Assembly (NCBI GenBank): GCA_032622095.1
Contig: CP136065.1
Location: 35,188,732-35,252,731, forward strand
Direction: 5' to 3'
DNA from: Siphonodentalium dalli
Taxonomy: Eukaryota > Mollusca > Scaphopoda > Gadilida > Siphonodentaliidae
Length of the DNA: 64,000 bases
Made by a program: the position numbers and the translations under genes. Numbering within the stretch: position 1 is the first letter of the stretch; the number at the start of each line of letters is the position of its first letter. This document shows positions 54,358-60,900 of the stretch, piece after piece. Below the pieces are notes generated by a model. The model worked only from the letters and a program-made list of their open reading frames with translations. It had not been told where the DNA came from and made no database searches.

Positions 54358-54980
54358 CTTTGAATGTAGAATAAGTCTGAAGATCCGTCTTGAACATATA
54401 TCACGATTGCGCGGGCGGTAGAGAAAGCACATAATACTTTGACGTTAAAATGACAAATGCTCCCTGACGTTGTGTTTCTTTTCAGTGCATTATCTGTTAG
54501 TTTCACCATTTCGATATGATATAGATTAAATTCATGATAGTATATGCAATTAATTAAGATATTTTAACATATGAATTCATCTTCGTTCATAAACGATGAC
54601 CAAGTAAAGTTATCAATTGTAATGATGAAGAAAAATGTTCAGTATGTTTTCTTGTGTTCAGTTTTATGTATAAAATATGTACATTTCCAAAACCAAAAAC
54701 TAGAAAAACATTCCATATTTGCCTAACGAGGCAACAAATATATCAATCATGTGTACCAAATAATAGATAATGATCTAACGAAATAAAAAACATTTGTTTG
54801 ATCGCTATGCAATAATGATCAAGAAAAATATGAATGCTGATCCGTCTCTGAAAAAACACAACGCCAGGAAACATTTGTCAATTTTAACGTCAATGCGACA
54901 TGTGATTTCATTGACGCCCGTGTCAAATGTATAAAAATATTTTCGAATTTGATCAACGTTACATTGCATTGCTATCAAAG
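54358..54980. promoter_or_regulatory. Divergent promoter of cassette 1
   Basis: This AT-rich region drives the OTU-like gene leftward and the 162-aa gene rightward. TATA-like boxes lie at 54392-54403 (minus strand, GATATATGTTC) and 54930-54939 (plus strand, TATAAAAATA), 40-50 nt from the start codons. Upstream of each TATA is a GCCCG element, with CTCTACCGCCCG on the minus side, and further out matched ACAACG-CAGGAA and CATTTGTCA blocks. The whole region is about 90 percent identical by eye to 55965-56580, so it was duplicated as a unit. Confidence 0.8.
54930..54939 (+). promoter_or_regulatory. TATA box of the 162-aa gene
   Basis: TATAAAAATA overlaps the ATG of a longer in-frame reading (54927), which argues that the longer reading is not used. 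The same box in cassette 2 is at 56541-56550. Confidence 0.7.
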
Positions 54981-55469
54981 ATGGATCCGTTAACAGAATT
55001 TCTTCAGAGTGAGATATACAGTAATCCTGTTGTACAGAATACATATGCGGCACCACAGTCAACAGGCCAAGCTAATACGACAATGACTATAGGTGGAGAT
55101 ACACTCATTTTAAAAGCGATTTTAGATGAACTGAGATGTCTTCGCAGGGATATTGACGTGAAAACACAAGTAACGCATCAAGAAGTAAAAGTGAATCTTC
55201 GTTTCGTTGCAGAAGAGATAGATATACCAATCAGGGTTCATGATGTTCAGAGATCGAAAGAACAGAAACAGATCAAAAAAGAAAAAATATTATCGGCGAA
55301 AGAAAAAGAACCTAAAAGTATCATGAAGCCTTCTACTGAGACAAAAGTCAGATTTCGTCTTCCTTGTAAAGAATCTAAAGATACAGAGAAAAGTGATGAA
55401 TTCGCAAAAGCTATTGGTTCTCATGGGAAAGATATGTCAAGATATAAGAAAAACACAAAACGATGTTAA
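54981..55469 (+). CDS. Unknown protein with basic, Lys/Glu-rich C-terminal half (162 aa)
   Basis: The start is the ATG at 54981, about 42 nt after the TATA box; the upstream ATG at 54927 overlaps that box. The N-terminal third is neutral (MDPLTEFLQSEIYS, then a Thr/Gln-rich stretch). Residues about 43-85 can form an amphipathic helix with LKAILDELRCLRRDID. From residue about 90 onward it is dominated by Lys, Glu, Arg and Ser and ends KKNTKRC, suggesting nucleic-acid binding or nuclear localisation. I do not recognise a family. It ends in a histone-type stem-loop, and its promoter is shared with the OTU-like gene. Confidence 0.7.
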   Translation: MDPLTEFLQSEIYSNPVVQNTYAAPQSTGQANTTMTIGGDTLILKAILDELRCLRRDIDVKTQVTHQEVKVNLRFVAEEIDIPIRVHDVQRSKEQKQIKKEKILSAKEKEPKSIMKPSTETKVRFRLPCKESKDTEKSDEFAKAIGSHGKDMSRYKKNTKRC

Positions 55470-55491
55470 AGTCAGATGATAATTTTAAAAC

Positions 55492-55507
55492 GGCCCTTTT
55501 CAGGGCC
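55492..55507 (+). terminator. Histone-type mRNA 3' stem-loop of the 162-aa gene
   Basis: GGCCCTTTTCAGGGCC followed by ACACACA begins 22 nt after the stop. The downstream CCCAAAAGGTTACTCTTTC is repeated almost exactly after the cassette 2 stem-loop, so it is part of the duplicated 3' module and may be the processing element. Confidence 0.85.
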
Positions 55508-55718
55508 ACACACATTTCCCAAAAGGTTACTCTTTCATTGCTGAAAAAATCAAAAACACGATTGTTCAATTTATATTTTATTCAACAACAAATATTTGCA
55601 AGTATATTTTGTTTTAAATTATTCGTGGCGTGATTTTTTCAAAACAAAACATAGGGTACAAAGAACATTATTAGTTATTAAGCAATGCTAAAAGTTTTTC
55701 TTTTTGAAAAAATTGGTT
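55508..55718. other. Spacer between cassettes with an orphan poly(A) signal
   Basis: No gene is seen. The first 80 bases match 56966-57045. They include CACGATTGTTCAATT and a TTTATT (55577-55582, AATAAA on the minus strand), which at the other site serves the zinc-knuckle gene. Here no leftward gene precedes it, so this is probably a leftover of that gene's 3' end carried along in the cassette duplication. Confidence 0.6.
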
Positions 55719-55734
55719 GGTCCTGAAAAGGACC
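55719..55734 (-). terminator. Second (distal) histone-type stem-loop of the 62-aa gene
   Basis: On the minus strand it reads GGTCCTTTTCAGGACC followed by AACCA. Relative to the other loops it has a compensating change (C to T paired with G to A) that keeps the stem intact. A purine-rich AAAAAGAAAAAC follows, as after the cassette 1 leftward gene. Confidence 0.75.
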
Positions 55735-55746
55735 GTTTTTGTTTTT

Positions 55747-55762
55747 GGCCCTGAAAAGGGCC
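55747..55762 (-). terminator. First (proximal) histone-type stem-loop of the 62-aa gene
   Basis: The minus-strand GGCCCTTTTCAGGGCC starts 14 nt after the stop at 55776. It is followed by AAAAACAAAAAC, not an ACCA-type tail, so the distal loop may be the better processing site. Confidence 0.75.
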
Positions 55763-55775
55763 GTTTTGTATGGCA

Positions 55776-55964
55776 TCAAAGTTCACGCCACGATTTTCTT
55801 TTGAGACTTTTGCTTTTGTTCCAACGCTGTTGTTTTTTGCATATTTGCATAACCAGTTTTGCACTGGCGGTTACTTCTTTTGCGTGTTCGCCCCGCATTA
55901 TCTGGGGTGTTAGCCCTATCGTTCCTCTTAGTATAGACATCAACGGTTCGGGGGTTTCGGACAT
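55776..55964 (-). CDS. Small basic protein of unknown function (62 aa)
   Basis: This is the first ATG after the minus-strand TATA-like box (56004-56013). The leader and start context (ATTCAAAGATG) match those of the OTU-like gene in cassette 1, which selects this frame over an overlapping 86-codon frame that begins upstream of the TATA. The product has a neutral N-terminal half (MSETPEPLMSILRG) and a very basic C-terminus (KKQQRW, SLKRKSWREL). I recognise no family. It occupies the position held by the OTU-like gene in cassette 1 but shows no similarity to it. It may be a truncated remnant, yet its promoter and stem-loops are intact. Confidence 0.55.
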   Translation of the reverse strand: MSETPEPLMSILRGTIGLTPQIMRGEHAKEVTASAKLVMQICKKQQRWNKSKSLKRKSWREL

Positions 55965-56580
55965 CTTTGAATGCAGAATAAAAATTGTTCACGGCCGTGT
56001 TTGAACATATATTACGATTGCGCGGGCGGTAGAGAAAGCACATGTCGCATTGACATTAAAAATGACAAATGCTTCCTGACGTTGTGTTTCTTTACAGTGC
56101 ATTATCTGTAGTTTTCACTATTTCGATATGTTATAGATTAAATTCATGATAGTATATGCAATTAATTAAGATGTTTTAACATATGAATTCATCTTCGTTC
56201 ATAAACGATGACCAAGTAAAGTTATCGATTGTAATGATGAAGAAAAATGTTCAGTATGTTTTCTTGTGTTCAGTTTTATGTATAAAATATGTACATCTCC
56301 AAAAACAAAACTAGAAAAACATTCCATATTTTCCTAACGAGGTAACAAATATATCAATCATGTGTACCAAATAATAGATAATGATCTAACGAAATAAAAA
56401 ACATTTGTTTGATCGCTATGCAATAATGATCAAGAAAAATATGAATGCTGATCCGTCTCTGAAAAAACACAACGCCAGGAAACATTTGTCAATTTTAACG
56501 TCAATGCGACATGTGATTTCTCTACCGCCCGTGTCAAATGTATAAAAATATTTTCACTTTTTCAGTGAACTTCATTCATT
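55965..56580. promoter_or_regulatory. Divergent promoter of cassette 2, with inverted promoter arms
   Basis: This is a near-identical duplicate of 54358-54980. The outer parts are inverted copies of each other: 56003-56092 on the minus strand and 56461-56550 on the plus strand. They share AACACAACG-CAGGAA, CATTTGTCA, GTCAATGCGACATGTG, TTTCTCTACCGCCCG and a TATA box in the same order and spacing. Each gene therefore has its own complete proximal promoter. TATA boxes lie at about 56004-56013 (minus) and 56541-56550 (plus), each about 40 nt from its ATG. Confidence 0.8.
56541..56550 (+). promoter_or_regulatory. TATA box of the 116-aa gene
   Basis: TATAAAAATA lies 31 nt before the ATG at 56581, so the predicted leader is very short. 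CTCTACCGCCCG sits just upstream. Confidence 0.7.
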
Positions 56581-56931
56581 ATGCCGTCTCTAAAGAAATT
56601 TTTCAAGAAGCTATGGAGGAAGAGAGATTCGTCAGAGGAGACGAAAATCAGAACCTATAGGAAATGGCAGGATTCTCCTGAACAAAAGGTGGTGCAGAAA
56701 CAGATGTTAACAGATTTTCTGGCTCGGCGACGACCATCGGCTGAAGTATGTGATCAAGAACCAAGCAATCTTGATCTCGTGGAGATCTTGTCACAGATCT
56801 CGAAGAAAGATCTGTGCAATGCAGCAATTGACAGCTTCGCTCAGGCTGCTGCGGCGCACAGATCAAACCCTACTTGGTCTGTGACAATTAATCCCAACGG
56901 GATATATCCTGATTTGGCAGAATTTTTATGA
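56581..56931 (+). CDS. Unknown protein with strongly basic N-terminus (116 aa)
   Basis: The only ATG close to the TATA box is at 56581. Residues 1-15 (MPSLKKFFKKLWRKR) form a basic amphipathic segment that could bind membrane, nucleic acid or act as a nuclear signal. The C-terminal half (NLDLVEILSQISKKDL, then an Ala-rich helix) looks like a small helical domain. I recognise no family, and it has no evident similarity to the 162-aa protein that fills the equivalent slot in cassette 1. It ends in the best histone-type stem-loop of the set. Confidence 0.7.
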   Translation: MPSLKKFFKKLWRKRDSSEETKIRTYRKWQDSPEQKVVQKQMLTDFLARRRPSAEVCDQEPSNLDLVEILSQISKKDLCNAAIDSFAQAAAAHRSNPTWSVTINPNGIYPDLAEFL

Positions 56932-56949
56932 ATTCTGGAAAAGAAAAAC

Positions 56950-56965
56950 GGCCCTTTTCAGGGCC
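56950..56965 (+). terminator. Canonical histone-type mRNA 3' stem-loop of the 116-aa gene
   Basis: AAAACGGCCCTTTTCAGGGC continues CACCCA, so the stem, loop and ACCCA cleavage tail all match the metazoan histone consensus. It begins 18 nt after the stop. CCCCAAAAAGGTTACTCTTT follows. No AATAAA on the plus strand is seen between the stop and the loop. Confidence 0.9.
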
Positions 56966-57039
56966 ACCCACATTCCCCAAAAAGGTTACTCTTTCATAGC
57001 TGAAAAAAACAAAACAAAACACGATTGTTCAATTCATAA

Positions 57040-57045
57040 TTTATT
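57040..57045 (-). terminator. Poly(A) signal of the zinc-knuckle gene
   Basis: AATAAA on the minus strand lies 32 nt after the stop codon at 57077. No histone-type stem-loop is found for this gene, so its 3' end differs from those of its four leftward neighbours. Confidence 0.6.
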
Positions 57046-57076
57046 CACAATATAATTTTCAAATGTTTGTATCGAT

Positions 57077-57652
57077 TCATTTATCTGTTTTTGGAATGTA
57101 GAATTGTCTCAGCTTCTTTTTCTTGGAAGTTTTCTTGGAATTTTCAAAATCTGGATGCTTATCTTCAGATTTGTTCTGTGAATCATTCGTAGGATCAACA
57201 GGTCGGGGTTGTTTGAAAACATCTGATGTTGTAGACATCTCTTCAGTTTTGATAACTGCATTTTGTTCTTGTATTGTTACTGCTTGTAGACTTTTTTGTA
57301 TAGTTTTCACATTTTTTTTGTCGTCGAAATCTGTTTTACATTGGAAGGACCAATGGGAGTCTTGTCCGCATTTGTAACAGTAACCATATGGTGGTTTCCA
57401 ATTTTTATCAGCTTTGTTTTTCTCTTTTTTCTCTTGCCATTGCATTTTGTTACAAAATTTAAACAAATCAGTAGAGATCTGTCTCAATTCGACAAGATTA
57501 TCTTGAATTTTTCTAGTCTGTAGTAGTGTAGATTCTTCTTTATGCAGCTCAATATAGCTCTCTTCAATAACTGCAGGCCTTGGTCTTTTTCTAACAATAT
57601 CTTCTTCGCTGGCGGAGTCGTCTGAAACAGGTCTTTTGATTCTCTTAAACAT
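57077..57652 (-). CDS. CCHC zinc-knuckle protein sharing its N-terminus with the polymerase (191 aa)
   Basis: Residues 1-32 (from MFKRIKRPVSDDSASEED) are identical to the polymerase N-terminus because both are encoded in the arms of an inverted repeat. This part has two basic patches (KRIKRP, RKRPRP) around acidic residues and looks like a nuclear signal. Residues 33-80 are likely helical. Cys92, Cys95, His100 and Cys105 make a perfect C-X2-C-X4-H-X4-C zinc knuckle (CYKCGQDSHWSFQC), which in other proteins binds single-stranded RNA or DNA. The tail is Lys/Ser rich and ends near QFYIPKTDK. A single-stranded DNA or RNA binding role in replication is inferred from the knuckle and the shared promoter with the polymerase. 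Confidence 0.8.
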   Translation of the reverse strand: MFKRIKRPVSDDSASEEDIVRKRPRPAVIEESYIELHKEESTLLQTRKIQDNLVELRQISTDLFKFCNKMQWQEKKEKNKADKNWKPPYGYCYKCGQDSHWSFQCKTDFDDKKNVKTIQKSLQAVTIQEQNAVIKTEEMSTTSDVFKQPRPVDPTNDSQNKSEDKHPDFENSKKTSKKKKLRQFYIPKTDK

Positions 57653-57967
57653 TTTTGTCTTGAGTTTTTGTCAGCAAAAAATATTGTGACTGGCTTCTTC
57701 GGAGTTGAAGTGTAAAGTGTATAATTACACAATTTTAACACCTGCTTTTATAGCAGTCACGATGAAAAATGCTATAAAAGCAAGTGTAAAATTGTGTAAT
57801 TATACACTTTACACTTCAACTCCGAAGAAGCCAGTCGCAATATTTTTTGCTGACAAAAACTCAAGACAAAAATGTTTAAGAGAATCAAAAGACCTGTTTC
57901 AGACGACTCCGCCAGCGAAGAAGATATTGTTAGAAAAAGACCAAGGCCTGCAGTTATTGAAGAGAGC
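57558..57967. repeat. Inverted repeat with 198-bp arms: divergent promoter, leaders and 32 shared codons
   Basis: The arms are 57558-57755 and 57770-57967, separated by 14 bp. They differ by only about two substitutions and one 1-bp indel (GTGTTAAAA versus GTGTAAAA). All differences lie upstream of the ATGs, and the 32 codons are identical. The arms start at TGCTATAAAAGCA and stop inside codons 32-33. Such near identity means either recent duplication or ongoing gene conversion. Confidence 0.95.
57745..57780. promoter_or_regulatory. Back-to-back TATA boxes for the zinc-knuckle and polymerase genes
   Basis: TATAAAAG occurs at 57773-57780 (plus) and 57745-57752 (minus), only 20 bp apart and about 95-100 nt from each ATG. 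The symmetric arrangement implies equal expression of both genes from one locus. It differs in sequence from the cassette promoters, which suggests a different timing class. Confidence 0.7.
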
Positions 57968-60900
57968 GAAATGGAAACTGATGAGGCAGAAAGTGAAGAG
58001 AGCGATATGGAAACTGATGAGGCAGAAAGTGAAGAGAGCGATATGGAAACTGATGAGGCAGAAAGTGAAGAGAGCGATATGGAAACTGATGGAGGCGAAA
58101 GTGAAGAAAGTTCTAGTGATGGTCAGATTGGACGCGGTCGAAGACAGAATAGAGAAATTGGTGGGAAGAGAAAGAGAAGTCTGGCTAGAGAGCGTGTTGT
58201 GTTCAATCCAACAAAATATTTCAAATTGGAGCTGAACTCAGAGAAATTTTCCAGAAAATTTAAATCAGCATCACGACAATTTGGTGTGAAATTCGAGAAA
58301 TTTACAGATCCAATCGAAAACATTCCAGAGATATTTGAGAAGTTGACAGAAGAATTGAAACAGAAATGTTCAGCAAATGAGAAGACAAGAATCAGAGTTA
58401 CGATAAATCGTCCAGGACTTGATATGAACATTTTCATTCCATTCACAAAAGCCAGTGAATTGAATGGTGAGACACTCATGGATAATATTCAAAATGTGGT
58501 TCAATCAAATGCAGACTTTACAATTCATGACGGTGCACTCAATTTCGAAATCTTCGTTACAGATATTCCGGAAGGTGGTACACGACACTCACTACATTAT
58601 GGACCATTTGCAGACAAGAACAAGCTTACAAAAGTGAAAAGAAGTATTGTCCGGATTGAAAATGCTGATGATGTTATGTGTATGGCAAGATCTATTGTCG
58701 TCGGAATGTGTAAGGCAGATAGTGATGGATCTGCGTGCTGGTCAAAGAAATGGAAAAGAATAAGACAATCAATATACACAGCACAAACAGATGCAGCAAA
58801 AAATCTACTCAACCGTGCTGGTATTCCACACGATACAGTTTGCAGTATCAATGAGTTCCACAAGATTCAAGAAATATTGTATCCAGAATATGTTGTGAAA
58901 ATTTACAATGAATTTGCTGGCGCTGGATTTCTATTTGAACCTGCAGAAATGTGTTCGGAGAGCAAATGTGTACACATCTACTACAACAACAATCACTTCG
59001 ACACCATAACATCAATCAAAGGATTTCTAGGCACCAGCTACTACTGCGAATTCTGTGACATTGGATTCAAAAGTCGTGGCGATCATCGATGCAGATTTGT
59101 TTGTGCATGCTGGTCATTGACACAGTGTAATTTCACAAATTTGGTGAAGTGTAGAACGTGTCGACGATCATTCAGAAGTAAATCTTGTTTCGACAACCAT
59201 TTGAAGACGGAAGGAAAACAGAAAAGAAAAATATGTGATTTGGTTCAACTATGCAACATTTGTGATGAAGAATTTCTCATCAATAAATCAAACAGACATA
59301 TATGTGCGGGGTTGAAGAAATGCAAACATTGCAAAGAAATCGTTGAAGCAGATCACAGGTGCTACATTCCAAAATATGAATCACCGGAAAAGAAACCTGC
59401 AAAGATTCCATATGTATTCTTTGACTTTGAATGCAGACAAGACACAGGTGTTCATATTCCAAACTTCTGTGTTGCACATACCGCTTGTGGAGATTGCATG
59501 TGCAAACCAATCGAAGAAAAATGTGAAACATGCGGACCGGATTCCAGAGAATTTGTATTCAAGGGTGACAACGTTTTAACAGACTTCACAAACTGGTTAT
59601 TCCATCAAGATCACAAAGGATGTGTTGCAATAGCACATAATGCTCAGGGATACGATGCACAGTTTCTACTTCAAGCACTCATACAAAGTGGAATTCATAA
59701 ACCAGAACTGATCATGAATGGAAACAAAATTCTCAGTTTAAAATGCAACAGCGTGAAAGTTATTGATTCTCTGAGTTTTCTGATGATGCCGCTTTCAAAA
59801 TTTCCACAAACTTTTCAGCTGAATGAGATGGCAAAAGGACACTTTCCACATTGGGCGAATTCACCAAAGTTTCAAAATTACATTGGACCTTACTTGGCTT
59901 GTGATTACTACAAACCAGATATGATGAGCGTGGAAAATCGAGAGAAATTCTTTGAATGGTACAATGAGAAAATAGAAAATTATGCGATATTCAACTTCCA
60001 AGAAGAGATAGAGAAGTACTGCAAATCAGACGTGGATATTCTTCGCCGTGGATGTGGAAAATTCAGGAAATACATATTGGAAACAGAACAGATTGACCCG
60101 TTCATTGAGTCAATAACATTGGCACAAGTTTGCAATTTGGCATGGAGGAAGAATTCAATGCCAGAGAAAACAATTGGAATCATTCCAGATGGTGGATACC
60201 CATGTGCTAAAAACTATTCCATGAAAGCGATACGTTGGCTTCAACATATATCATTGTCACGTATGATAACAATCAAGCATGCTTTGAATGGAGGAGAAAT
60301 CAAGATTGGTGGACACTACGTCGATGGATATGAGGAAGCCACAAGAACAGTTTTTGAGATGAATGGATGTCTGTTTCATGGATGTCCAAAATGTTACAAC
60401 AACAGACAATACAAGAATCCCTATACGATGCTCACCATGGAAGAATTATATACAAGAACCCAACAGAAGAAAGATGAACTGGAAAGTCTTGGTTACAGAG
60501 TTGAATCAATTTGGGAGCATCAGATCGACGAAAGAATGAAATCGGATGTGAAATTCAAACAACAAATGGAATCTTTCTACAAACATCGAGACCCCATTTT
60601 GCCAAGAGAAGCATTGTTTGGTGGACGTACAAATGCCATCAAATTGTACGAGGAAATTGATCAAGATTCCACAAAAGAAATCAAGTTCATCGATGTGTGT
60701 TCGTTGTATCCATTTTGCAACAAATATAAATTCTACCCTGTTGGACATCCAGAAATTTTGAGCCAAGAGCAGATCGATCAAGAACACATTAGAGACTATG
60801 CGGGGCTTGTTAAATGTACAATTTTACCACCATCGAAATTGTATATTCCAGTTCTACCGATTCATTGTAACAAGAAAATGGTTTTTACTCTGTGCAACAC

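Noticed and set aside
54358-54432. Upstream in-frame ATG extending the OTU-like gene by 25 codons
   Set aside because: It lies before the minus-strand TATA-like box, and the same MCFLYRPRNR-type peptide appears in cassette 2 ahead of an unrelated frame. It is duplicated promoter DNA, not protein.
55783-56043. Alternative 86-codon minus frame in cassette 2
   Set aside because: Its ATG lies upstream of the TATA box in the duplicated promoter; the 62-codon frame starts at the position homologous to the OTU-like gene's start.
56581-56931. Histone identity for the 116-aa and other stem-loop genes
   Set aside because: Despite histone-type 3' ends and divergent promoters, none of the four proteins shows a histone fold pattern or a linker-histone Lys/Ala/Pro tail.
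57705-58235. Plus-strand 176-codon frame overlapping the polymerase start
   Set aside because: Its repeated RAIWKLMRQKVK stretch is the acidic 36-bp repeat read in another frame. The polymerase frame has all the motifs.
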